From: an uncultured Polyangiaceae bacterium | Lineage (GTDB): Bacteria > Myxococcota_A > Polyangia > Polyangiales > Houyiibacteriaceae | Length of the DNA: 21,951 nucleotides | Assembly: GCA_947259605.1 (NCBI GenBank) | Contig: CAMYMX010000008.1 | Span: 1-21,951, forward strand | Direction of reading: 5' to 3' | Part shown: positions 6,722 to 13,801 of the stretch, in pieces | Layout of the letters: each line of letters opens with the position of its first letter | How positions within the stretch are numbered: the stretch's first letter is position 1 | Program-made: the position numbers and the translations under genes | The notes under the pieces: generated by a model | The model's input: only the letters and a program-made list of their open reading frames with translations | What the model was told of the DNA's origin: nothing | Databases searched by the model: none

Positions 6722-7471
6722 TCAGAACTTTCCTGATACCATCAGGCCGGTCGGCGAGAACGAAACCTGCGTCTTTCGCTTGTCCTCTGCGCGCTTGGCG
6801 CCGATCGCAAACCAGGTCGCGCTTCCTGCCAGGGCCGCGATGCCGAGGCCACCGTAGACGTAGGTCCAAGCGGTTGCAGAGCTTTCCACCGTGCACTGCC
6901 CGGCGACTTCCGTGCTGCACGATCCATTTTGCGCGAGACCGACACTCATCGCTGCAACACCGGCAACGCCCACCGCAGCCAAGACCGTGCCACCGATAAT
7001 CGTCGATTTCGGAAGCCGCCGGCCATCGTTCATGCTTCGCTCCTGCGGCACGGGCTGGTAACGAATCGCTGCTTCTTCGAGCGCGCGATCGGTCGCGGCT
7101 CTTTCGTCGATGGACTCTTGAAGCGCTTCGATCCGTCCACGCACTTCCGCTTCTCTGGTTGGGCTCTCGGTTTCCTCGAGATAGTGCTGGAACGCTTCAA
7201 GTGCCTCTTGCTCACGCTGCAATCGATCGGCAGCGACGCCGATGTTGTACTGGAGTTCAGCCCTGCCGCTCAGCCTGTACGCGTGCCGAAAGAAAACCAA
7301 CGCGCCTTCGTAATCGGCCTGCTCGAAGGCTGCGCGCCCGCGCTCGAAGTACTCGCGTGCCGCGGCGTCGTCGGGCGTCTCTTGCGCAACGGCTGGCACC
7401 GCACCGAGCAAGCTGAGCAGCAGCGCAGCAGCGCAACCCCATCGGCTGACAATCCCCCAAGTGTCTTCCAT
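6722..7471 (-). CDS. TPR-containing envelope protein with C-terminal membrane segments
   Basis: The protein has 249 residues, starting at the ATG at 7471. It opens with a signal peptide (hydrophobic core CAAALLLSLLGAVPAVA, probable cleavage after AVA). A tetratricopeptide-like region follows (about 35-110, AREYFERGRAAFEQADYEGAL and YNIGVAADRLQREQEALEAF type helices). A charged linker precedes two hydrophobic segments near the C-terminus (about 160-182 and 205-225). This layout is common among uncharacterised myxobacterial envelope proteins; no function is assigned. The frame remains open far upstream, but only because it runs antisense to the tRNA and serC. The ATG at 7471, directly before the signal peptide, is the sensible start. 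A TATCTT -10 ends 6 bases upstream, suggesting a leaderless mRNA. Confidence 0.78.
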   Translation of the reverse strand: MEDTWGIVSRWGCAAALLLSLLGAVPAVAQETPDDAAAREYFERGRAAFEQADYEGALVFFRHAYRLSGRAELQYNIGVAADRLQREQEALEAFQHYLEETESPTREAEVRGRIEALQESIDERAATDRALEEAAIRYQPVPQERSMNDGRRLPKSTIIGGTVLAAVGVAGVAAMSVGLAQNGSCSTEVAGQCTVESSATAWTYVYGGLGIAALAGSATWFAIGAKRAEDKRKTQVSFSPTGLMVSGKF

Positions 7472-7477
7472 GGGTTC

Positions 7478-7507
7478 AAGATAGTGGAACACCGACCCGG
7501 TCGCCAA
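7478..7507 (-). promoter_or_regulatory. candidate promoter of the TPR gene
   Basis: On the minus strand TTGGCG (7507-7502), an 18-bp spacer and TATCTT (7483-7478). The -10 ends 6 nt before the ATG and there is no ribosome binding site. Confidence 0.42.
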
Positions 7508-7562
7508 ATGCGGCAGGGGAACGAATTTCCAGCTCATCCGGGCTCTCGCGGGGGCCTTCGAG

Positions 7563-7590
7563 TTGCACCCGGAAACGCCGCAGCTATACG
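7563..7590 (+). promoter_or_regulatory. promoter of tRNA-Ala
   Basis: TTGCAC (7563-7568), a 16-bp spacer and TATACG (7585-7590). The -10 ends 13 nt before the mature tRNA 5' end, leaving a short leader for RNase P. The same TTGCAC plus 16-bp spacer design occurs in front of serC and dnaJ. Confidence 0.55.
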
Positions 7591-7603
7591 AACGCCCGAC
7601 CTC

Positions 7604-7676
<73 letters not shown>

Positions 7677-7713
7677 CCGTTTTTCGAGGCTCGAGGAGTC
7701 AGGCCCAGACGAG

Positions 7714-7741
7714 TTGCACCGCCCGCGACCGCGGCTACGCT
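7714..7741 (+). promoter_or_regulatory. candidate serC promoter
   Basis: TTGCAC (7714-7719), a 16-bp spacer and TACGCT (7736-7741), ending 9 nt before the serC ATG. No Shine-Dalgarno sequence exists in the 40 bases before the ATG, so either a leaderless transcript or readthrough from the tRNA unit is expected. Confidence 0.5.
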
Positions 7742-7750
7742 CCGGCGCCT

Positions 7751-8839
7751 ATGACTCGCGTAATCAACTTCAGTGCGGGGCCAGCGACCCTTCCGCTGCC
7801 GGTCCTCGAGTATGCCCACAACGAGTTCCTCGACCACGAGGGCACCGGGATGTCGCTCATCGAGCACAGCCATCGCGGTGCTGCGTACGCGAAGGTTCAC
7901 GAAGAGGCCAAGTCGCTCTTCCGCGAACTGATGAACGTTCCGGACACGCACGATATCCTCTTCATGCAGGGTGGTGCGACGGCTCAGTTCGCCCTCGTAC
8001 CGATGAACCTCCGCGGTGCCGGTCAATCGGCCGACTACATCAACACGGGTGTGTGGAGCGACAAGGCCATGGCCGAGGCCCTGATCCTGGGCGCGGCGCG
8101 TGAGGCGGGCACAGGCAAGGTCGACGGAAAATACACACGCGTTCCCAAGCAGGCCGAGCTGGAGCTCGACCCCGGCGCGGCCTACGCGCACTTCACGAGC
8201 AACAACACGATCATGGGAACGCAGTTCCACGAATACCCCGACAGCGGCGACGTTCCGCTCGTCGCCGACATGTCGAGCGACATTCTTTGGCGACCGATCG
8301 ACGTGTCGAAGTTCGGGCTGATCTATGCGGGCGCGCAGAAGAACCTCGGTCCGGCGGGCGTCACGGTTTTGATCTTCCGCAAAGACCTGGCGGAACGCAG
8401 CCCGAGCACCATCCCCAAGATCTTCCGCTACAAGACCATTCTCGACGGTGACTCGCTGCAGAACACCATTCCAACCTTCGCGGTGTACATGGTTCGCAAC
8501 GTCCTCCGCTGGGTCCGCGACCAGGGCGGCGCCCCGGCGATGGAGAAGCGCAATCGGGAAAAGGCCGGCTCCATCTACGGCATGATCGACGAGAACCCGG
8601 GCTTCTTCCACTGCCCCGTGGAGGTCGAATCACGCTCGATGATGAACCCCGTCTTCCGTCTCCCCACCGAAGACCTCGAAAAGAAGCTGATCGCCGAGGC
8701 CGCAGAAGCCGGCATGGTGGGGATCAAGGGCCACCGCTCGGTGGGCGGCATCCGCACCTCGATCTACAACGCCATGGAGCCGTCCGACGTTCAGAAGTTC
8801 GTCGACTTCGCCAAAGCGTTCGCCCAGAAAAACGGTTAA
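7751..8839 (+). CDS. serC: phosphoserine aminotransferase
   Basis: The protein has 362 residues. It is a PLP aminotransferase converting 3-phosphohydroxypyruvate to phosphoserine (serine pathway), and also serves pyridoxine synthesis in some bacteria. The N-terminus INFSAGPATLP and the segments MSLIEHSHRG, FMQGGATAQFA and TSNNTIMGTQF match SerC. The Schiff-base Lys197 lies in IYAGAQKNLGPAG. The C-terminal GIKGHRSVGGIRTSIYNA is the usual substrate-binding Arg region. The frame is open upstream through the tRNA, but the family start is clearly the ATG at 7751. No serA is nearby. Its TAA overlaps the stop codon of the convergent GST-like gene, the two stops sharing a TTAA (8836-8839). Confidence 0.96.
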   Translation: MTRVINFSAGPATLPLPVLEYAHNEFLDHEGTGMSLIEHSHRGAAYAKVHEEAKSLFRELMNVPDTHDILFMQGGATAQFALVPMNLRGAGQSADYINTGVWSDKAMAEALILGAAREAGTGKVDGKYTRVPKQAELELDPGAAYAHFTSNNTIMGTQFHEYPDSGDVPLVADMSSDILWRPIDVSKFGLIYAGAQKNLGPAGVTVLIFRKDLAERSPSTIPKIFRYKTILDGDSLQNTIPTFAVYMVRNVLRWVRDQGGAPAMEKRNREKAGSIYGMIDENPGFFHCPVEVESRSMMNPVFRLPTEDLEKKLIAEAAEAGMVGIKGHRSVGGIRTSIYNAMEPSDVQKFVDFAKAFAQKNG

Positions 8840-9552
8840 GCCGCCGCGCGGCCATCGGCGTAGGTGGCATACAAATAGCGGCGGATTTCGGCGGATTCGA
8901 ACATCTGCGCGCCAGTGTTCGGATCGCGGAGATAGGGCACCTGCATCTTGCCCGAGATCGAGACGTAATCGCCGCGGTCGGGGCTCCTTCGAGGCACGTT
9001 GTGCAATCGGTAGGGTAACTCGAGCTCGCAAAGGGCCTCGCGCGCGATTCTGCAGAAGGGCGAGCCTTCGTAGGAGTACAGCTCGAGCAGCTTCTCGGGC
9101 TGTCGTGAGCGGACCGCGTGTCGACCGCGGCTGGGACGGAACGCCGACGCAATCATCGACGTCGTCACGGCGAAGGCGCGTTGCCTGAGAAACCAAGGAG
9201 CGGCGCCGTCACCGTACTCGCGAAAGAGGTATTCGACGATGTCGGCCGACTCGTACATCGAAATCCCGGTGTTGGGATCGACCAAATACGGAAACTGGTA
9301 ACGACCGCCCTCCCGTTTGACCTTCTCCCGGAACAACTTGCCGCCTTTCGGACAGGGATAGACGACCGGATCCAGGCTGAGCGCTGACACGGCTTCGCGG
9401 GCGATTCGGCAGTACGGACAGACCTCGAACTCGTAGAGCTCGAGCGGCTGGACCGGGGACTTCCGTCGCTCGTAGTGGACGTTGCCAAAGTTGGGGCGTG
9501 CGGCACTTGCAGCCGTCGCGGTGGTGACATCGAGGAAGCGCGCGAGGTTCAT
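8836..9552 (-). CDS. tandem glutathione S-transferase N-terminal/glutaredoxin-fold protein
   Basis: The protein has 238 residues with two thioredoxin-fold domains of the GST N-terminal type. The first (about 37-115) has the redox motif C45-P-Y-C48 and the glutathione-site cis-Pro in FPYL (Pro88). The second (about 155-232) has S164-P-F-C167 and VPYL (Pro206). Both share DPNTG and the ES-A-(D/E)-I segment, so the protein arose by duplication. No GST C-terminal helical domain follows either half. Related tandem proteins occur in plastids and cyanobacteria; the substrate is unknown. It may act as a glutathione-dependent oxidoreductase. The N-terminal 35 residues are low complexity and unassigned. 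The promoter at 9560-9587 suggests a leaderless mRNA. Confidence 0.82.
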   Translation of the reverse strand: MNLARFLDVTTATAASAARPNFGNVHYERRKSPVQPLELYEFEVCPYCRIAREAVSALSLDPVVYPCPKGGKLFREKVKREGGRYQFPYLVDPNTGISMYESADIVEYLFREYGDGAAPWFLRQRAFAVTTSMIASAFRPSRGRHAVRSRQPEKLLELYSYEGSPFCRIAREALCELELPYRLHNVPRRSPDRGDYVSISGKMQVPYLRDPNTGAQMFESAEIRRYLYATYADGRAAA

Positions 9553-9559
9553 GATTCCG

Positions 9560-9587
9560 TCATTAAGGAGCCTGCCCCGGTTTTCAA
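9560..9587 (-). promoter_or_regulatory. candidate promoter of the tandem GST gene
   Basis: On the minus strand TTGAAA (9587-9582), a 16-bp spacer and TAATGA (9565-9560), ending 7 nt before the ATG at 9552. This is nearly the same architecture as the cbpA promoter. Confidence 0.5.
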
Positions 9588-9606
9588 GGGATGATAGCCT
9601 TGGGCG

Positions 9607-11601
9607 ATGGCGCGAGAGCTCGAGCTAGTCACGCATTTGAGTCCCAAAGGGGACCAGCCGGCGGCCATTTCTGCGCTTTTGGAGGGGCTTTCACGAGGCG
9701 AGCGGCACCAGGTGCTGCTTGGCATCACGGGGAGCGGCAAGACCTTTTCGGTCGCCAACGTCATCGACACGACCAAGCGCCCGACCCTGATCATCGCCCC
9801 GAACAAGACCCTGGCTGCGCAGCTCTACAGCGAGATGCGCGAGCTTTTTCCGAACAACGCCGTCGAGTATTTCGTCAGCTACTACGACTACTATCAACCC
9901 GAAGCGTACATCCCGTCGAGCGACACCTACATCGAGAAGGACGCCATCGTTAACGATAAAGTCGATCGCATGCGGCACAGCGCCACGCGCTCGTTGCTCG
10001 CACGGCGCGACGTGATCATCGTCGCGAGCGTCTCCTGCATCTACGGCATTGGGTCTTCGGAGTGGTACCAGGAGATGTTGATCAATCTCGAAGTGGGACA
10101 AGAGTTTCGACGTGACGTCTTGCTGCGGCGGCTCGTTGACATTCAATATCAGCGCAACGACATCGACTTTCATCGCGGCACGTTTCGAGTTCGCGGTGAT
10201 GTCGTCGAGATCTTTCCTGCGCACTCCGAGAATCTCGCGGTGCGCATCGAGTACTGGGGCGACGAGATCGAACGCATCGTCGAGATCGACCCCATGCGTG
10301 GGAAAGTTCTCGAAGAGATGGACCAGTACGGGGTCTACCCTGGCAGCCACTACGTCACTCCGGACGCGCATCGAAAGCGGGCGATCGATTCGATTCGCGA
10401 GGAGCTGCTCGAATGGCTGCCGAAGCTCGAAAAGGAAGGCAAATTGCTGGAAAAGCAGCGCCTTCAGCAGCGAACCATGTACGACTTGGAGATGCTGGAG
10501 CAGATGGGTTTCTGCCACGGGATCGAGAACTACAGCCGGCATCTGTCGGGCCGCAAAGAGGGCGAGCCGCCCCCGACCTTGCTGGACTACTTTCCCGATG
10601 ACTTCCTGGTGATCCTCGACGAGTCGCACATCACGGTGTCACAAATCGGAGCGATGTACCGTGGCGACCGATCGCGGAAAGAGACCTTGGTCGCGCACGG
10701 CTTTCGTCTGCCGAGCGCGCTCGACAATCGACCGCTGCAATTCTCCGAATGGGAAGAGCGGGTCGGTGAGGTGATTCACGTGAGCGCGACGCCGGGCGAT
10801 TGGGAAGTCGAGCAGGCAAGCGGGGTAGTTGTCGAGCAAGTCATCCGGCCGACGGGGCTGCTCGACCCCGAGGTCCACGTTCGTCCGACGAAACATCAGG
10901 TCGACGATCTGCTTGCCGAGATCCGCGATCGCGTTGCGCGCAATGAACGCGTACTGGTCACCACGCTGACCAAGCGCATGGCCGAGGACCTGACCGAATA
11001 CTACGGCGAGCTCGGCGTTCGCGTGCGCTACCTTCACAGCGACGTAAATACTCTAGATCGTGTTGATATTCTTAGGGATTTGCGCCGCGGCGAGTTCGAC
11101 GTCCTGGTCGGCATCAACCTTCTGCGCGAGGGCCTCGACCTGCCTGAGGTGTCGCTAGTGGGCATCCTCGACGCGGACAAGGAAGGCTTTCTTCGCTCCG
11201 CGCGGTCTTTGATTCAGACGATCGGGCGCGCGGCGCGAAACTCGGGCGGCGAGGTGATCATGTACGCCGATCGAATCACCAAGGCGATGCGCTACGCGCT
11301 CGATGAAACTCAACGAAGGCGAGCCCGCCAAACCGAGTACAACGAACAGCACGGCATCACGCCAATGACGATCACGAAGGCAGTCCTCGAGATGGACCCG
11401 TCTAGCGGCGCTCGGGACTACGTGGTCATCCCGATCCTGCGGAAGGGCGAGACACCCGACGACCCTGCCGACATTCCGGCCCGCATCGAAGAGCTACGAA
11501 GCGAAATGCTCCTCGCCGCCGAGGAGCTCGAGTTCGAAAAGGCCGCAGAGCTCCGCGATCAAATCGAGCAGCTATCAAAGGGACACTCTCCACCCCCCTA
11601 A
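9607..11601 (+). CDS. uvrB: UvrABC excinuclease subunit B
   Basis: The protein has 664 residues, a normal length. UvrB is the damage-verifying helicase-like subunit of nucleotide excision repair; it works with UvrA and UvrC. Visible landmarks are the Walker A GITGSGKT (39-46), APNKTLAAQLY, and the beta-hairpin region FVSYYDYYQPEAYIP that clamps DNA. The motif II DESH, the C-terminal helicase motifs (GINLLREGLDLPEV, QTIGRAARN) and the terminal UVR domain (EEMLLAAEELEFEKAAELRDQIE type) follow. The start has no ribosome binding site, and no clear promoter or SOS box was found in the 54-bp gap from the divergent GST gene. The last residues, SKGHSPPP, fall in one arm of a large inverted repeat that extends into the convergent gene. 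Confidence 0.97.
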   Translation: MARELELVTHLSPKGDQPAAISALLEGLSRGERHQVLLGITGSGKTFSVANVIDTTKRPTLIIAPNKTLAAQLYSEMRELFPNNAVEYFVSYYDYYQPEAYIPSSDTYIEKDAIVNDKVDRMRHSATRSLLARRDVIIVASVSCIYGIGSSEWYQEMLINLEVGQEFRRDVLLRRLVDIQYQRNDIDFHRGTFRVRGDVVEIFPAHSENLAVRIEYWGDEIERIVEIDPMRGKVLEEMDQYGVYPGSHYVTPDAHRKRAIDSIREELLEWLPKLEKEGKLLEKQRLQQRTMYDLEMLEQMGFCHGIENYSRHLSGRKEGEPPPTLLDYFPDDFLVILDESHITVSQIGAMYRGDRSRKETLVAHGFRLPSALDNRPLQFSEWEERVGEVIHVSATPGDWEVEQASGVVVEQVIRPTGLLDPEVHVRPTKHQVDDLLAEIRDRVARNERVLVTTLTKRMAEDLTEYYGELGVRVRYLHSDVNTLDRVDILRDLRRGEFDVLVGINLLREGLDLPEVSLVGILDADKEGFLRSARSLIQTIGRAARNSGGEVIMYADRITKAMRYALDETQRRRARQTEYNEQHGITPMTITKAVLEMDPSSGARDYVVIPILRKGETPDDPADIPARIEELRSEMLLAAEELEFEKAAELRDQIEQLSKGHSPPP

Positions 11602-11741
11602 CCGCCCGAAATCAGAGCGTTCCCCAGGCAAGGATCGCAGCGCCATGTCTGCTGCGTCCAGGGCTTTCACTCTTTCGGGGCTGCGATCTTTGGAGCAGAA
11701 GTGGCGTAATTCCAGATACTTGTGGTGATGGAGAGTGTCCC
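11580..11741. repeat. large in-register imperfect inverted repeat at the uvrB / pseudouridine synthase junction
   Basis: GGGACACTCTCCA at 11580-11592 is repeated inverted at 11729-11741. GATCGCAGC at 11633-11641 is repeated inverted at 11680-11688. Both pairs have exactly the same dyad centre (11660.5). Between these blocks the two 81-base arms match only partially, roughly 4 to 6 bases per 10. It spans the ends of both convergent genes. Confidence 0.6.
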
Positions 11742-12581
11742 CACGCGGAGGGATGTGGCGTGGAGGAGATGGTGGTCGAGGGGGGGGCCGCCGTAAAGCG
11801 AGTCGCCGAGGAGGGGGTGGCCGATCGACGCGAGGTGTACGCGGATTTGGTGGCGCCGGGCGTTGTTGGCGCGAAGCTCCACCAGAGATCCGTGTTCTGC
11901 CTGGGTGCTGCTGAGCACTTCTGTCCTTGCGGATTGGGCGCCGAGTCGTTTGACCTCGCGCGGGTCGGTGCAGACTCGGACTTTGCGGCGGTCGCGTGGA
12001 TCGGTCGCGATGGGCGTGTCGATGATCATCGGAGCCGGGACGACGCCGACGCAGCGCGCGAGATATTTCTTTTCGATTTCGCCGGCACGCAACATTCGTC
12101 GTAGCTGGTCGAACGTTTGCTGATTGCGCGCGGCAAGCATCAGACCGGAGGTGCCACTGTCGAGCCTGTGCAGGATCCCGGGCTCGCGCTTTCGGTAGCC
12201 GACGCCTCGCATTTCCGGATATCGGGCGACGAGCGCGCCGGCCAGCGTGCCAAGCTCGCCTTCCCGCAAAGGATGGCTCGGAACCCCTGCTTGCTTGTCG
12301 ACCACTACGTATGAATCGGTTTCGAGGAGGACCTCCAGCGCCAGGCTCGAATCAGGGGCAGCGTGGAAGTCCGCCGGGCTGGGGGGGTTTTCGAGGGTCA
12401 CCCTGTCGCCAGCCGCCAGGGCATAGCTCTTTTTGACCCGACGCCCATCGACCCGAACCTCGCCCGTTTCGATGAGAACCTTGGCCCGCGCGCGGCTGAG
12501 CTCGGGAACGCGACGGGCGAGAAACACATCGAGCCTCTCCCCGGCCTCCTCCCCTTCGATTTCGAGCTCGACCGCCGGCAC
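11667..12581 (-). CDS. RluA/RluD-family 23S rRNA pseudouridine synthase
   Basis: The protein has 304 residues from the GTG at 12581. It has an N-terminal S4 RNA-binding domain (about 12-70 of this start: GERLDVFLARRVPELSRARAKVLIETGEVRVDG). The catalytic domain follows, with the family motif HRLDSGTSGL containing the catalytic Asp. HQIRVHLASIGHPLLGDSLYGG is the second conserved block. It isomerises uridine in structured RNA, most likely large-subunit rRNA; RluD, RluC and other relatives cannot be separated by eye. The frame stays open to 12668, but that start would overlap the divergent dnaJ. The GTG at 12581 has GAGGGGAG four bases upstream and gives the family-typical distance to GERLD. The stop lies inside a large inverted repeat. 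Confidence 0.9.
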   Translation of the reverse strand: MPAVELEIEGEEAGERLDVFLARRVPELSRARAKVLIETGEVRVDGRRVKKSYALAAGDRVTLENPPSPADFHAAPDSSLALEVLLETDSYVVVDKQAGVPSHPLREGELGTLAGALVARYPEMRGVGYRKREPGILHRLDSGTSGLMLAARNQQTFDQLRRMLRAGEIEKKYLARCVGVVPAPMIIDTPIATDPRDRRKVRVCTDPREVKRLGAQSARTEVLSSTQAEHGSLVELRANNARRHQIRVHLASIGHPLLGDSLYGGPPLDHHLLHATSLRVGTLSITTSIWNYATSAPKIAAPKE

Positions 12582-12597
12582 CTGGCTCCCCTCGCAT

Positions 12598-12606
12598 ATT
12601 ATCGCA
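12598..12606 (-). promoter_or_regulatory. extended -10 promoter of the pseudouridine synthase gene
   Basis: TGC followed by GATAAT on the minus strand (12606-12598) makes an extended -10 element (TGn-TATAAT type). Transcription would begin near 12591, just ahead of or within the ribosome binding site of the GTG start at 12581. This supports the shorter start over 12668. Confidence 0.45.
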
Positions 12607-12622
12607 CGCTCTTCCACGCCGT

Positions 12623-12650
12623 TTGCACGCTCAAGCGGCACGTCTACACT
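12623..12650 (+). promoter_or_regulatory. candidate dnaJ promoter
   Basis: TTGCAC (12623-12628), a 16-bp spacer and TACACT (12645-12650). The -10 ends 10 nt before the GTG start of dnaJ. Only a weak GGA lies between. It is the same -35 and spacer as at tRNA-Ala and serC, back to back with the promoter of the pseudouridine synthase. Confidence 0.52.
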
Positions 12651-12660
12651 CGGAAACCAA

Positions 12661-13755
12661 GTGTCCAAGCGTGATTACTACGTGATTCTCGAAGTCAGCC
12701 GCGCCGCGTCGGCTGACGAGATCAAGCAAGCGTATCGCGCACTCGCGATGAAGTACCACCCTGATCGCAACCCGGACGACCCTGCCGCCGAGGATTCGTT
12801 CAAAGAGGCAAGCGAGGCGTACGCCGTCCTTTGCGATGCGGACAAGCGCCAGCAGTACGACCGCTACGGCCACAGCGCATTCGAGAACGGCGGACCGGGC
12901 TTCGAACCCGGTGATTTCGGCGCCGTGAGTGACATCCTCGAAGGGCTGTTTGGTGAGGTGTTCAGCGGCGGACGCCGCAAGCGAAGGAGTGCACGCGACC
13001 TCACCTATGACCTGGAGATTTCGTTCATCGAAGCCGCGCTCGGCGTCGAGAAGAGGATCGACGTCAACCGCCCCGCGCGCTGCGCAACCTGCGAAGGCAG
13101 CGGAGCCAAACCGGGCACGCCCGTTCACAAGTGCAACGTGTGCCAAGGACGGGCGCAGGTGAAGTATCAGCGCGGCCTCTTCGCCGCCGCGCGACCCTGT
13201 CACGCGTGCAGAGGAACCGGGAAAAAAATTCCGATGCCTTGCGAGGACTGCAAAGGCTCCGGCACGCGGATGCGCGCCGAATCGATGAGCGTGAAGATTC
13301 CCGCCGGGGTCAAAGATGGCGCCGTTCGCACGGTCCGAGGGGCAGGCGAGGCCAGTGCCGACGGAAACGGCGACCTGCACATCAACGTCAAGGTGACCAA
13401 TCACATGCTGTTCGAGCGCGACGGTGCCGATATCCTGATCTCGGTCCCGATCTCCTTTCCGCAAGCCGTCCTTGGCGCGAGCGTCGATGTCCCTACGCTC
13501 GACGGACAAGTCCTGATGAAGGTTCCTCCGGGAACCCAGTCGGGAAAGGTATTCCGCCTGCGCGGCAAAGGAATTCCGGTCTATGGGGGCTACGGCAAGG
13601 GCGATCAGCTCGTGACGGTCGTGGTCGAGGTGCCTCAGGAAATCAGCCGGCGTCAACGAAAGCTGATCAGCGAGCTCGCTCAAGAGATCGGCGATGAATC
13701 CCACCCTCAGCAAGCCAGCTTTATCAAGAAGCTCCGTGGCTTGTTCGACTCCTAG
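12661..13755 (+). CDS. dnaJ: DnaJ (class A J-domain co-chaperone with zinc finger)
   Basis: The protein has 364 residues, starting at GTG 12661 (MSKRDYYVILEVSR). The J domain (3-70) has HPD at 33-35, and a shortened Gly/Phe region follows. Four zinc-binding Cys pairs are intact: CATCEGSG (141), CNVCQGRA (158), CHACRGTG (180) and CEDCKGSG (194). The second departs from CxxCxGxG, with Ala at the last position. The C-terminal substrate domain has PAGVKDGAVRTVRGAG and PPGTQSGKVFRLRGKG. It delivers clients to DnaK. The frame is open upstream of 12661, but those residues are antisense to the pseudouridine synthase and look unnatural. The cyclophilin gene follows 46 bases later and may be cotranscribed. 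No dnaK or grpE is nearby. Confidence 0.94.
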   Translation: MSKRDYYVILEVSRAASADEIKQAYRALAMKYHPDRNPDDPAAEDSFKEASEAYAVLCDADKRQQYDRYGHSAFENGGPGFEPGDFGAVSDILEGLFGEVFSGGRRKRRSARDLTYDLEISFIEAALGVEKRIDVNRPARCATCEGSGAKPGTPVHKCNVCQGRAQVKYQRGLFAAARPCHACRGTGKKIPMPCEDCKGSGTRMRAESMSVKIPAGVKDGAVRTVRGAGEASADGNGDLHINVKVTNHMLFERDGADILISVPISFPQAVLGASVDVPTLDGQVLMKVPPGTQSGKVFRLRGKGIPVYGGYGKGDQLVTVVVEVPQEISRRQRKLISELAQEIGDESHPQQASFIKKLRGLFDS

Positions 13756-13801
13756 CCGACCGCGGGCTTGCGCTCCGAGAAAGGCTTGCCAAGGTACCCC
13801 C

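Noticed and set aside
9553..9606. SOS (LexA) box in front of uvrB
   Set aside because: No CTGT-N8-ACAG, GAAC-N4-GTTC or similar palindrome is present in the gap.
9691..10629. 312-codon minus-strand open frame opposite uvrB
   Set aside because: Shadow of the highly conserved UvrB coding sequence.
10772..10787. TTCACGTGA core in uvrB as a parS site
   Set aside because: Outer positions disagree with the consensus, and it lies in conserved coding sequence for VIHVSATPG.
12582..12668. Longer start of the pseudouridine synthase at 12668
   Set aside because: It would overlap the dnaJ start, lies upstream of a good extended -10, and adds residues not typical of the family; the GTG at 12581 has GAGGGGAG in front.
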